From assembly GCA_016699675.1 (NCBI GenBank), contig CP064985.1:1860001-1924000 (forward strand): a stretch of 64,000 nucleotides of DNA, written 5' to 3'. Both the position numbers and the translations under genes were made by a program. The notes below the pieces were generated by a model. That model had not been told where the DNA came from. It searched no databases and was given only the letters and a program-made list of their open reading frames with translations. Of this stretch, positions 33,685 through 42,248 are shown piece after piece. The DNA comes from Austwickia sp. Its GTDB lineage: Bacteria; Actinomycetota; Actinomycetes; Actinomycetales; Dermatophilaceae. Position 1 is the stretch's first letter, and each line of letters begins with the position of its first letter.

Positions 33685-34922
33685 TGGCGGCTCGACGTCT
33701 GGCTCCGCTCGGGCGGGGCGCCCGGCGGGGGCGGAGCACTGGCTCGGCGGTGCTGGGCGTCGTGGTGGCGGGAAGCCTGCTCGGTGGCATGGCCGGGTGG
33801 GCGCCCGCTGCGTCGTACGCGCAGGGGGCCGTCGCGAGGGTCGCGGAGGGGGGACCGGACGAGGGCGGTACGCCGGAGCGGCTGGCGACCCCGGCCGGCC
33901 GCGGCCGGGCCACCAAGGGGACGAGGGGTTTCGTCCCGGTGCGTCGGCTCGTTGATCGGCCGATCGCCGGCGTGTCCCCCTCCAGGGGTGAGCTGTGGCT
34001 GGTGGAGAACAGCGGGCCGGCGGAGCCGATCCGGCTGGAGCACCTGAAGTCGGGACGCTGGAGCACCACGGAGATCGCCCCGCCAGGCTCGCGCCCCGGC
34101 GGGATCGCGATGGCCGCGACCGCGCGGGACGACGTGTGGCTGAGCGCAGCCGGCACCCTGCGCCGCTACGACGGCGCTACCTGGACGCCGGTCGTCACCC
34201 CGAAGGGGCCGGACGGTACGCCGATGGCCGCCAGCGCCCTCACGACGCCGTCGCGGGGCACCCTGTACGCCGCACTGCGCGCCGGGTGGCGCCAGGCTCC
34301 GCACATCTACCGGTACGCCCAAGGCCGCTGGACCGACCTCGGTGCCCCCGTCCCCGACTCGCTGACCTACTTCTCGCCGGAAGAGATTGTGGTCGTCGAG
34401 GGGGGCCTGTCAGTGCTGGCCCGTATCCAGCGAGTCCATGAAGCCTTCGACTATGTCGACGGGTGCTGGACCGCCGGGACGCGCGTGGCCTTTGGCGACG
34501 GTGGCCAGTCCAGCATGGTGGGAGGCTTCTACGTCGACTCGAGCTGGCGCCATCTGGCAGTGGGGGGTGACGGTTCCCTCGGCAGCTTCCCTGCCTGCAA
34601 GATCTGGTCCGCTCGTGGGGAGGAACCGTGCGTCTCCTCGGTGCTGACGAGTGCCTCCGCACAGCTCAAGAACGGCTCGATCATCCTGGGCGGCTATGAC
34701 TACACCGCCCCGAAAAGCCCATTCGTCCCCGGCCCGGCCCGATTCACTGAGGGAAGCTTCGCGCTCAGGTCCCCGAGCGGCGCGGAGCGCCCCATTCCTG
34801 GAGACCCTGGTCAGGGGACCGAGCTGGTCATCGCCGAGCGGAATCAGAACACCGCGTGGGCGGTCACCTTCGACTTCAGTCCCACCGGGCCGGTCTACAC
34901 CCTGCAGCGCTACGACGGCTGA
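33684..34922 (+). CDS. Secreted protein 3 of the tandem propeller-like family
   Basis: 412 residues; the ATG overlaps the stop of gene 2 by one base (TGATG), so translation is coupled. After a membrane-spanning signal (GSAVLGVVVAGSLLGGMAGW) the protein is strongly similar to gene 2: RRLVDRPIAGVSPSRGELWL, LEHLKSGRWSTTE, LRRYDGATWTPVV, IYRYAQGRWTDLG, AFDYVDGCWTAGT, and the same Cys pair (CKIWSARGEEPC). The repeat loops (for example PDSLTYFSPEE against GAGSYFSPMK) differ more than the strands, as in ligand-binding propellers. No separate leader is present. Confidence 0.8.
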   Translation: MAARRLAPLGRGARRGRSTGSAVLGVVVAGSLLGGMAGWAPAASYAQGAVARVAEGGPDEGGTPERLATPAGRGRATKGTRGFVPVRRLVDRPIAGVSPSRGELWLVENSGPAEPIRLEHLKSGRWSTTEIAPPGSRPGGIAMAATARDDVWLSAAGTLRRYDGATWTPVVTPKGPDGTPMAASALTTPSRGTLYAALRAGWRQAPHIYRYAQGRWTDLGAPVPDSLTYFSPEEIVVVEGGLSVLARIQRVHEAFDYVDGCWTAGTRVAFGDGGQSSMVGGFYVDSSWRHLAVGGDGSLGSFPACKIWSARGEEPCVSSVLTSASAQLKNGSIILGGYDYTAPKSPFVPGPARFTEGSFALRSPSGAERPIPGDPGQGTELVIAERNQNTAWAVTFDFSPTGPVYTLQRYDG

Positions 34923-34931
34923 GCACCTTCT

Positions 34932-34995
34932 GGGCAGCTGTCAGGGCAGATGACGCGTCGTCAGACCGACGCATAACCTGTCCTGACGGCTGCCC
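34932..34995. repeat. 64-bp imperfect palindrome, copy A
   Basis: GGGCAGCTGTCAGG at the left end pairs with CCTGACGGCTGCCC at the right end with one mismatch. The element aligns without gaps to 53884-53947 at 44 of 64 positions by hand count, and both copies keep the hairpin. It lies between the convergent propeller-like gene 3 and a PAP2 gene and may also serve as their terminator. Confidence 0.55.
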
Positions 34996-35068
34996 ACGGG
35001 TGTGGGTCGTGGGTCTGCCCGCTGTTCACGGGCCGGGTGCGGCATGGGTGCCTAGCGGCGCAGCAGTC

Positions 35069-35848
35069 TCAGGCCAGGCCCGCCTCGCGGTCCAGGACCT
35101 CCTCGTCGACCTTGGTGCGGCCCCACGGCCAGGCGCCCGGAATGGCGTGCGTGATGATCCACGCGCACCAGATGCCGAACAGGGCGCCGATGACGATGTC
35201 CGAGGCGTGGTGCATGGCGCGGTACTCCCGCGCGTACGCCACCAGGAACGGCCACACCAGGCACACCGCCTGCACGACGAGGCGCAGCGCCCGGTTGCGG
35301 ATCCGGAACGCCAGCAGCGCGAGGGTCCAGTACAGCGCGAACGCCGCCGCCGTGTGCCCGCTGGGGTAGCTGGAGGTCGGCGGCGCCGCGTCAAGGTGAA
35401 GTTCCTTGGGGGGGCGCGGCCGGTCCGTGAGGTTGGTGACCGGCACGAACACCGACGACTCGAGCGTCAATGCCGAGATCGGGGCCAGCGCCAGCCACCA
35501 CTTCTTGGTCAGCAGCCACACGAGCAGCGAGTAGAAGATCCCGAAACCGATGGCGAAGAACGTGTCGGTTGACGTGGACCAGACGTGCGTGACGGCGTCC
35601 ATCGTCGGCGTACGACCCGCCGCCACCTGGCGGTTGACCTCGTCCTCGGCGGGCAGCGCGTCCCAGACCTTGACGATCAGCAGTCCGATGACGAACAGCA
35701 CCACGGCCGCGATGATCCCCGGCACGACGGCCCGCTTGAGCAGGCTCTTGGCCACCTCGCCGACGGTCGGCCGAGGTTCGTGCTCCCGGGCGTACGGATC
35801 GGTCCGAGACGGGGATTCGGCGCGCCCACCGAAGTCGCTGTGCTGCAT
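35069..35848 (-). CDS. PAP2-family membrane phosphatase
   Basis: 259 residues with an acidic/Arg N-terminal tail and about five or six helices. The acid-phosphatase signature is present: DRPRPPKELH, the central YPSGHTAAAF and the final REYRAMHHASDIVIG (Arg/His/Asp). Enzymes of this type dephosphorylate phosphatidic acid, undecaprenyl pyrophosphate or related lipids on the outer face of the membrane. It is the third gene of an operon with a second PAP2 gene and a diacylglycerol-kinase-like gene. Confidence 0.88.
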   Translation of the reverse strand: MQHSDFGGRAESPSRTDPYAREHEPRPTVGEVAKSLLKRAVVPGIIAAVVLFVIGLLIVKVWDALPAEDEVNRQVAAGRTPTMDAVTHVWSTSTDTFFAIGFGIFYSLLVWLLTKKWWLALAPISALTLESSVFVPVTNLTDRPRPPKELHLDAAPPTSSYPSGHTAAAFALYWTLALLAFRIRNRALRLVVQAVCLVWPFLVAYAREYRAMHHASDIVIGALFGIWCAWIITHAIPGAWPWGRTKVDEEVLDREAGLA

Positions 35849-35869
35849 GAGGTGCTCCTAGTGCGCGGG

Positions 35870-36670
35870 TCACGCGGGGCGCGCGGCCGGTTTGGTGGTG
35901 GGGCGGTGCCGGAATCCGGCGTACGAAGCCGTCGTCAGTCCCGCGGCCAGGAGGATCCCGGCGGTGACGTCCGAGGGAAAGTGCACCCCCAGGAACACCC
36001 GGTCCAGGGCGGTGAGCACGACGAAGGCCGCGCCGATCGCCGCCACGGTCCAGCGGATCCACGGGGGCCGCTCGGAGAGCAACGGCCAGATCATGACCAG
36101 GACGGTGGCGGTCGCCATGGCGGCGTTGAAGGCGTGCCCGGACGGGAAACTGAACCCGGGAGCGGAGCTGACGGGGTCGTCGTACACCGGTCGGGCCCGC
36201 TCCACGATGAGCTTGACCTGTAGCCCGAGGTTCCAGCCGATCAGCATCGTGAACAGCCCCCAAAGGGCGCGGGCGCGCAGCCCGGATCGCCACACCCAGA
36301 CGACGGCGGGGACGGCCAGCAGGTAGACGTGCTGCGGGACGAACGCCTCCTGCCAGTTCAGGAGCGCGGTCCGCAGGCCGTCGTCGTCGCGAGTGACGTT
36401 CGTGGCCTGGCGGATCAGCTCGTTGTCCAGCCTGACCAGGGGACCCCATTTGCGGGTGACGATCACGGCCAGCACGCCGACCGGGAGGCAGGTGACGACG
36501 GCAGTGGCGAGCCCCCGGCCGAGACGAGGCGCCGCCGCGCGCGCGTGCGACCGCCAGCGGTCGCCGCGGGTGGTCCCGGCGACGGACTCGGTGGTCTCCG
36601 TGGGCTCCGTCGCGGCGCGGCGGACCTCCTCCGGCCCGCGGGTCCCCGCGTCGAGTTCCGGGCCGCTCAC
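35870..36670 (-). CDS. PAP2-family membrane phosphatase
   Basis: 266 residues, with a charged 45-residue N-terminal tail before the first helix. The signature is VERARPVYDD, FSFPSGHAFNAAMA and DRVFLGVHFPSDVTAGI, all catalytic residues present. Its ATG overlaps the stop of the upstream DagK-like gene (ATGA). The pairing with a lipid kinase suggests turnover of phosphatidic acid and diacylglycerol, or of undecaprenyl-phosphate carriers. Confidence 0.9.
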   Translation of the reverse strand: MSGPELDAGTRGPEEVRRAATEPTETTESVAGTTRGDRWRSHARAAAPRLGRGLATAVVTCLPVGVLAVIVTRKWGPLVRLDNELIRQATNVTRDDDGLRTALLNWQEAFVPQHVYLLAVPAVVWVWRSGLRARALWGLFTMLIGWNLGLQVKLIVERARPVYDDPVSSAPGFSFPSGHAFNAAMATATVLVMIWPLLSERPPWIRWTVAAIGAAFVVLTALDRVFLGVHFPSDVTAGILLAAGLTTASYAGFRHRPTTKPAARPA

Positions 36671-37818
36671 TGGGCCTTGGCCGGCGCGTCGGCGACCGCG
36701 CCGGTGGTGTCGGTCGCGTCCGCGGCGTCGGCGGCATCCGCGTCGGTGGGTTGCGGGACCACTCGTACGACGAGCGCGTGCTGGCGCACCCCGAACGTCA
36801 GGACCAGCCCGGGTCCGATGTGGTCGCCGTCCAACTGCACCTCCTGGCCCTGGTCGAGGGTGACCGTGAGGCGCTCGCAGCGGTGGTGCTCGACGCGGGG
36901 ATGGCCCTTGCGGTGCTTGGTCAGGATGCTCGCGCCGACCCCCGCCCAGCCGACGACGCCCTTGGGCGACAACACCACGGCGTCGAGGGCGCCGTCGTCC
37001 ACCTCGGCGTCGGGGAGGAGCTCGACCCCGCCCTGCAGCCGCCCGCAGTTGCCGACGATGATCGAGCGGATGTCGCGGTGCTTGGCCGGTTTGCCGTCGA
37101 ACGCCAGCCGTACGCCGAAGCGGGGGCCGTCGAGGTTCTTCAGCCCCGAGACCAGGTAGGCCGCCCAGCCCATGTGCGCCTTGAGATCCTCCGGCGCCTG
37201 GGCCATGACGTCGGCGTCGAAGCCCACGCCGGCCATGACCAGGAAGACGTAGTCCTTCGGCTGGTCCTGGGTGTCGCCGGGCACGACCACGTTGATGGTG
37301 CCGATGTCGATGGGTCGGTCGTCGCCGTCCAGCGCCACGCGGAACGCCTCCGCGATGTCGTCGATGGGCAGGTCCAGGTTGCGGGCCAGCAGGTTGCCGG
37401 TGCCCCCGGGCAGGAGACCGAGCGGTACATCGCTGTCGACCAGGGCCGCGGCCACCGCGCGCACCGTGCCGTCGCCGCCCAGCGCGCAGATCAGGTCGGC
37501 GCCCCGCTCGATCCCCTCGCGGGCCTGACCGGTCCCGTTGTCGTCTTCGGTCGTCTCGATGAGGATCGGCTCCTGCCAGCCCCGCTCCTCGCAGACCCGC
37601 GCCAGCGTCGCTCGCACCTGGTCCAGGTCGTCGAACTTCGTCGGGTTCACGATCACCGCGGCCAGCTGACGGTCGCGCGGTGCCGGGGCCGCGGGGTCTG
37701 TCGGCGGGGTGCGCATGGGCACCGGCACCTGCTTTCCCGAGCGTGAGCTCACGAGGGCAACGACGATCGCCACCACGGCCAGCACCGCGATGGCGATCAC
37801 TCCGGTCAGGTCATTCAC
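36667..37818 (-). CDS. Diacylglycerol kinase-like lipid kinase (DagK/YegS family)
   Basis: 383 residues from the GTG at 37818; a GTG at 37800 is equally possible. An N-terminal membrane helix (GVIAIAVLAVVAIVVALVSS) precedes the kinase domain with VIVNPTKF, ICALGGDGTVRAVAAAL and GLLPGGTGNLLARNLDL, then the beta-sandwich with VMAGVGFDADVM and QVQLDGDHIG-type ending. DagK phosphorylates diacylglycerol with ATP so it re-enters phospholipid synthesis. An Asp/Ala-rich tail (DADAADAADATDTT) is dispensable-looking. First gene of the DagK-PAP2-PAP2 operon. Confidence 0.9.
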   Translation of the reverse strand: MNDLTGVIAIAVLAVVAIVVALVSSRSGKQVPVPMRTPPTDPAAPAPRDRQLAAVIVNPTKFDDLDQVRATLARVCEERGWQEPILIETTEDDNGTGQAREGIERGADLICALGGDGTVRAVAAALVDSDVPLGLLPGGTGNLLARNLDLPIDDIAEAFRVALDGDDRPIDIGTINVVVPGDTQDQPKDYVFLVMAGVGFDADVMAQAPEDLKAHMGWAAYLVSGLKNLDGPRFGVRLAFDGKPAKHRDIRSIIVGNCGRLQGGVELLPDAEVDDGALDAVVLSPKGVVGWAGVGASILTKHRKGHPRVEHHRCERLTVTLDQGQEVQLDGDHIGPGLVLTFGVRQHALVVRVVPQPTDADAADAADATDTTGAVADAPAKAQ

Positions 37819-37921
37819 CCCTTGAAAGTACCCTGAACAGCCCCCTTTCAATCCGCGCCGGAACTGCCGTGGCAGCAAACGCATTCGTGTCGGCTGTGGC
37901 GCCGCCGATACGCTGAGGCTC

Positions 37922-39253
37922 GTGATCGACATCAAGCTGCTCCGTGACAACCCCGATTCGGTGCGCGCCTCGCAGGTCGCCCGCGGGGAGGACCCGGGGA
38001 TCGTGGACGCGATCCTGGACGCCGACCGGCGACGCCGCGAGTCCCTGTCGGAGTTCGAGCAGCGCCGCGCCGAGCAGAAGGCCACCAGCCGCGAGGTCGG
38101 GGCCGCGATGGGCCGGTTGCAGGGCGCCAAGAAGGGCGGCGAGAGCGCCGAGATGCTGGCCCGGATGGAGGGCGAGGCCAACGCGGCGCGCCGGTACGCC
38201 GGGGAGCTGTCCGACCGGGTCAAGCAGCTGGAATCCGAGGCCGGCGACGCGGACACCCAGCTCGGCGCCCTCATGCGGCGGGTCGGCAATGTCATCATCG
38301 ACGGCGTCCCGGCGGGCGGCGAGGACGACTACGTCGTGCTGGAGACGCACGGCACCCCGCGCGACTTCGCGGCCGACGGGTTCGAGCCGCGCGACCACCT
38401 GGACCTCCTCGAGGGCCTCGGCGCGGTCGACATGGGGCGCGGCGTCAAGGTGGCCGAGTCGCGGTTCTACTACCTGGTCGGGCAGGGTGCCCGCCTGGAG
38501 GCGGCGCTGATGAACCTGGCGCTTGCCACGGCGTACGCGAATGGGTTCACCCAGCTCGCCGTACCGACCCTCGTCAACCGGGGCACGATGGCCGGCGCGG
38601 GCTTCCTCGACGCGCACGAGGACGAGGTCTACACGCTCAAGCATGACGACCTGTTCCTCACCGGGACCTCGGAGGTCGCGCTCGCGGGCTTCCACGCCGA
38701 CGAGATCGTCGACCTGTCGGCCGGGCCGAAGCGCTACTGCGCCCCGTCGACGTGTTACCGCCGGGAGGCGGGCAGCTACGGCAAGGACACCAAGGGCGTG
38801 ATCCGGGTCCACCAGTTCCAGAAGGTGGAGATGTTCGTCTACTGCCGGCCCGAGGACGCCGAGGCCGAGCACGCGCGGCTGCTGGGGTTCGAGCGGGAGA
38901 TGCTCGACCTGATGGAGGTGCCGTACCGGGTCATCGACGTCGCCGCCGGAGACCTCGGCGGGCCCGCGGCGCGCAAGTTCGACTGCGAGGCCTGGGTGCC
39001 GACGCAGGGCAAGTACCGCGAGGTGACCTCCACGTCGAACTGCACCACGTTCCAGGCGCGGCGACTGGGCATCCGGGAGAAGCGAGAGGGCCGCACCGAG
39101 ATCGTGGCGACTCTGAACGGAACGCTGGCGACGTCGCCGCGGTGGCTGGTCGCGCTGGTCGAGAACCATCAGAAGGCCGACGGCACCGTGGCGGTGCCGG
39201 CGGCACTGCGGCCCTACCTCGGCGTCGACCTGCTCGTGCCCGGCGGACGCTGA
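37922..39253 (+). CDS. serS: Seryl-tRNA synthetase
   Basis: 443 residues from the GTG at 37922. An N-terminal coiled-coil arm for tRNA binding (RRRESLSEFEQRRAEQKATS to about residue 105) is followed by the class II core: motif 2 CYRREAGSYGKDTKGVIRVH and motif 3 TLNGTLATSPRWLVALVENH. Length and motifs are normal, and the gene is intact. It charges tRNA-Ser (and tRNA-Sec where present). Confidence 0.97.
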   Translation: MIDIKLLRDNPDSVRASQVARGEDPGIVDAILDADRRRRESLSEFEQRRAEQKATSREVGAAMGRLQGAKKGGESAEMLARMEGEANAARRYAGELSDRVKQLESEAGDADTQLGALMRRVGNVIIDGVPAGGEDDYVVLETHGTPRDFAADGFEPRDHLDLLEGLGAVDMGRGVKVAESRFYYLVGQGARLEAALMNLALATAYANGFTQLAVPTLVNRGTMAGAGFLDAHEDEVYTLKHDDLFLTGTSEVALAGFHADEIVDLSAGPKRYCAPSTCYRREAGSYGKDTKGVIRVHQFQKVEMFVYCRPEDAEAEHARLLGFEREMLDLMEVPYRVIDVAAGDLGGPAARKFDCEAWVPTQGKYREVTSTSNCTTFQARRLGIREKREGRTEIVATLNGTLATSPRWLVALVENHQKADGTVAVPAALRPYLGVDLLVPGGR

Positions 39254-39294
39254 GCCGCCGGTTGGGCTGAGCGCGTCGGGGTGCGGGTTCGGGG

Positions 39295-40217
39295 GTGAAC
39301 GAGACGGGCGAGTTGGACAGGCCGGGCGAGATCGGCGAGAGCGGCGACGCGGAGGCCCGCCGCGCGCTGAAGGCCGCGTGGGACCGAAGCCGGGGCTACT
39401 CGTGAATCCAGCTCGTCCCGATCCTCATCATGTCGGTCAACTTCTACACCTCGACATGGGTGCGCGTTGTCGCCCTCGCGCTGGTCCTGGCGTGGCTCAC
39501 GGGCCGCTGGGCGAGCCGCCGACGGTTCCGCTCGGACGCGCCACTCCGGCGGGCGATCGTCGAGCAGGCCGCGCTGGGCGAGGTGATCATCCGGCTCGAC
39601 GACGGGGCGCTGTGGGGGTTCCGGGTGGCGCCCGACATCCTGCCGCGGTTGCGCGAGGGCGCGGTGCTCGTGCTGCCCGACCCGACGGAGGGACCGGTGG
39701 TCGCCGCGCTGGCCAGCACGCTGCCGGGGAGCCCAGAGGGCTTCGCCGGCAAGGGCTGCCGGCTGTATCGGCCGGCCCCCGCGGCGTACGTCGCTCCCGT
39801 CGCCGCCCTCGACGGCGACGGGCACAGCGAACTGTCGGAGGATCAGGCCCGGGCCTTCTCGAGCACCGCATCGCTTTGTTGGGCCGCAAGGTCAGCCCGC
39901 GGCGGCGCCGGGTGCTCGCCGACATCGGGACGCAGCCTCTGCTCGAGGTGGTGGTCATCGCGGAGTACCGGCGCCGCCGCGCCGAGGTTCGCACCGGCGA
40001 CGGGCGCCGTTTTGGGTGGCCGCTCGCGCGCGACGCCGTGCTGCTCGGGCAGGGCAAGCGGGTCTGGGCCACGCGGGTCGAGGAGGGGCTGTACGTCGTA
40101 CTGGTGACCGTGACCGACGAGGGCCGGCGGGCCGAGGTGATCTGGCCGACCGGCCCGGCCGTGGCGAACGAGCCGCTCTCCCCGGCGAGCCCAGTTCTCC
40201 CCGACGGCGCGCCGTGA
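39295..40217 (+). pseudogene. DG...W-module protein, copy 1, with internal TGA and a -1 frameshift
   Basis: From a GTG at 39295 the frame encodes DAEARRALKAAWDRSRGYS, then TGA at 39403-39405, then continues IQLVPILIMSVNFYTSTWVR with a membrane segment and GEVIIRLDDGALWGF. Copy 2 has the same layout (EARRVLRAAWDPG...), so the TGA interrupts a once longer protein, probably at a Trp codon; an ATG at 39430 could restart. Near 39860 one C is missing: RAFSSTAS should read RAFLEHRIALLGRKVSPRRR, which continues in the next frame to GLYVVLVTVTDEGRRAEVIW and a stop at 40215-40217. Family unrecognised. Confidence 0.65.
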
Positions 40218-41095
40218 CCCTCCCCGCCGTGCCGGATCCCGGCCCCGACGACCCGGCCCCCAGGGATCCCGACGGGGAGGCGCGGCGCGTGCTCCGTGCC
40301 GCCTGGGATCCGGGAAGCCCCGTCAAGTGGTGGCACGCGTTCATCGCGATGGCGATGGCCGGGAACATCGCCGCGCCGGTGGAGCTCCGGGCCGCCGGCC
40401 TGGCCGTCATCGTTGCCCTGGCGGGGGTGGCTTGGCGCGGACGCAACTCGTTCCCCGATGGGGCGGTGCGGCGCGGGGTCGTGTCGCGGTCTCACGCCGG
40501 AGAGGTCGTCGTTCGCCTCGACGACGGCGCCCTCTGGGGGTTTCACGTGGAACCGGACCCGGGCGCGCTGTTGCCGGAGGGCGAGGTGGTGACCCTGGCT
40601 GAACCGCGGGAGGGTCCGGTGGCGGTGGCGGTGACGAACCAGCGCACCGGGCGTCTCGAGGGGGTGACCGGTCGCGATTGTCGGCTCTACCGGCCGGCGT
40701 CCGCGACGTACGTCGTGCCGGCGGGCGAAGCCGGCCCCGCGGAGACGCTGACGCGGGAGCAGGCGGAGGCGTTCCTGCGGCACCGGCTCGGGTTGCTCCG
40801 CGGGCCGGTGAAGATGTCCCCGCGTCGTCGCGCGGTCGTGGCGGAGGTCGGCAGTGAGCCGGCGCTGGAGCTGGTGGAGGTGGACGCCGTGTGGGGCCAA
40901 CGCCTGCGGGTTCGGACGGCGGACGGCGGCCTGCTGGGTTGGCCGATCCGGAGCGGGGTCGTGCTGCTGAGCGCCGGCGCCCGGGTGTGGGCGACGCGCC
41001 CGCTGGACGGGCTGTACGTCGTGCTCGTGGTGCTCACCGATGGCGGCCGCCGGGCCGAGCTGGTCTGGCCGCAGGACCGCGCCGTCGCCGAGTGA
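40214..41095 (+). CDS. DG...W-module protein, copy 2 (apparently intact), unrecognised family
   Basis: 293 residues from GTG 40214, overlapping the stop of copy 1 by GTGA. A Pro/Asp-rich start leads into EARRVLRAAWDPGSPVKWWH and a hydrophobic segment (about 40-68), so it is probably membrane-anchored with the rest cytosolic. Two similar beta modules follow: GEVVVRLDDGALWGFHVEPD ... GEVVTLAEPREG, and LRVRTADGGLLGWPIRSGVV ... GARVWATRPLDGLYVVLVVL. Between them is a basic helix (LTREQAEAFLRHRLGLLRGP). No catalytic motif is visible and I do not recognise the family. It is the best-preserved member of the local array. Confidence 0.7.
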   Translation: MTLPAVPDPGPDDPAPRDPDGEARRVLRAAWDPGSPVKWWHAFIAMAMAGNIAAPVELRAAGLAVIVALAGVAWRGRNSFPDGAVRRGVVSRSHAGEVVVRLDDGALWGFHVEPDPGALLPEGEVVTLAEPREGPVAVAVTNQRTGRLEGVTGRDCRLYRPASATYVVPAGEAGPAETLTREQAEAFLRHRLGLLRGPVKMSPRRRAVVAEVGSEPALELVEVDAVWGQRLRVRTADGGLLGWPIRSGVVLLSAGARVWATRPLDGLYVVLVVLTDGGRRAELVWPQDRAVAE

Positions 41096-41161
41096 CCCGC
41101 GCGGCTCCCAGGTGCTGGGTCGGATCCATGCGGAACTCGTCGCCCGGCGCCGCGACGCTCC

Positions 41162-41248
41162 CCGCAACCATGGTGATAACTCCGCAACCATGGTGAGGGT
41201 TTGGGCCGCGGCGAGGCACGTGTGGTGATGACTCCGCAACCATGGTGA
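41162..41248. repeat. Three copies of CCGCAACCATGGTGA
   Basis: Exact 15-base copies start at 41162, 41182 and 41234; the first two are 20 bases apart. A fourth copy is at 60297-60311. The core ACCATGGT is a palindrome. The third copy contains the ATG used here as the start of array gene 3, so that start may be fortuitous. Confidence 0.7.
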
Positions 41249-41915
41249 CGCTTCCGCCGGACGTCGGCGACGACCCGATCTACGCTGGTCAGATCGACGA
41301 AGCGCAGGCCCGGCGCGAACTGAGGACGGCCCTGAAGGCGCGGCGCCGGCAGCAGCAGATCGGGATGGTGGCGCTCGCCGTGGTCGTGCTGCTGGGGGCC
41401 GTCGTCTCCGCCGTGAGCTTCGCGTCCCTGCGTCGGTTCAGCCCGAGCAGTTGCTGCCGCTGGTGTACGGCGGGATCGCGTACGTCGTGTGGCGCGTCGC
41501 CATGCGGCCCCTGGCCATCGACGGCCCGATGGTGGCGTGCCGGGTCGTCCACCCGTACGGCGTCGCCGGGCGCGGCCTGCGCATCCGGCGCCCCGATGGC
41601 GCCATCCTGGCCGTGGCCCTCGCCGACGACAAGGGCGCCGCCGTCGATGCAGGGGATGAAGTCTGGTGCGTCGATCCGCGGGAGGGTCGTCGCCTCCTCG
41701 GCGTCCGCTGGAATCCGGTGCTCCTGCGCGGCGAGGCCATCGTGGGCACCACGGCCCCCCGCTTGGTAATCCCGCCTGGCGCGGTGCCGCGGTCGATGCT
41801 CTCGCGCGCGGTGCAGGATCAGCTCCCCGGCGCCCACGACCGGCGCAGGCCGCTCGTCATCGCCCCGCTCGGGCCGCCGCCGCCCGAGCCGCCCGACGGC
41901 GTCGACGAGCGCTAG
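41242..41915 (+). pseudogene. DG...W-module protein, copy 3, frameshifted
   Basis: The ATG at 41242 gives MVTLPPDVGDDPIYAGQIDE, then QARRELRTALKARRRQQQIG and a membrane helix (MVALAVVVLLGAVVSAVSFA). Between about 41420 and 41450 the reading must move by -1 to continue as VQPEQLLPLVYGGIAYVVWR and the module LRIRRPDGAILAVALADDKG ... GDEVWCVDPREGRRLLGVRW, ending at 41913-41915. The same N-terminal layout (EARRxL..A followed by a helix) as copies 1 and 2 supports a single original gene. Confidence 0.6.
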
Positions 41916-41921
41916 GCTCGG

Positions 41922-42248
41922 GTGGGCTTGGCGCACGGCAAGCTTCGGAGCGCCACCGCCCCCGACGTACCGCTGGAGATCGTCACGATCGACTCCGAGC
42001 CGCCCTCGGCGTACGCCCCCCGCCGCGCCGACGTGACCGTACGGAGGGCGGACGGGACCCGTCTGACCTGGTCCGTGACGATGGAGCACTGGCCCGCGAT
42101 GGGGACGTCCGCCTGGAGCACCAGGGCCGCCACGGGAGAACAGGTACGGCTCGTCGTCCCCACCCCCGCGGGCGACGTCGTGGTGGTCGAGCCGCACGAG
42201 CCGGCCCGGCGTGCCGACGGCGCGCACGCTGGGCACCCGGATGGCTGA
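41922..42248 (+). CDS. Short DG...W-module protein, unrecognised
   Basis: 108 residues from a GTG at 41922. It consists mainly of one module: ADVTVRRADGTRLTWSVTME ... GTSAWSTRAATGEQVRLVV. No membrane helix. Its stop overlaps the start of the next array gene (ATG 42241, TGA 42246-42248). It is either a small member of the array or a fragment of a larger one. Confidence 0.5.
   Translation: MGLAHGKLRSATAPDVPLEIVTIDSEPPSAYAPRRADVTVRRADGTRLTWSVTMEHWPAMGTSAWSTRAATGEQVRLVVPTPAGDVVVVEPHEPARRADGAHAGHPDG

Noticed and set aside
34932..34995. Integron attC site
   Set aside because: No integrase or cassette array is present and the R and L box cores are absent.
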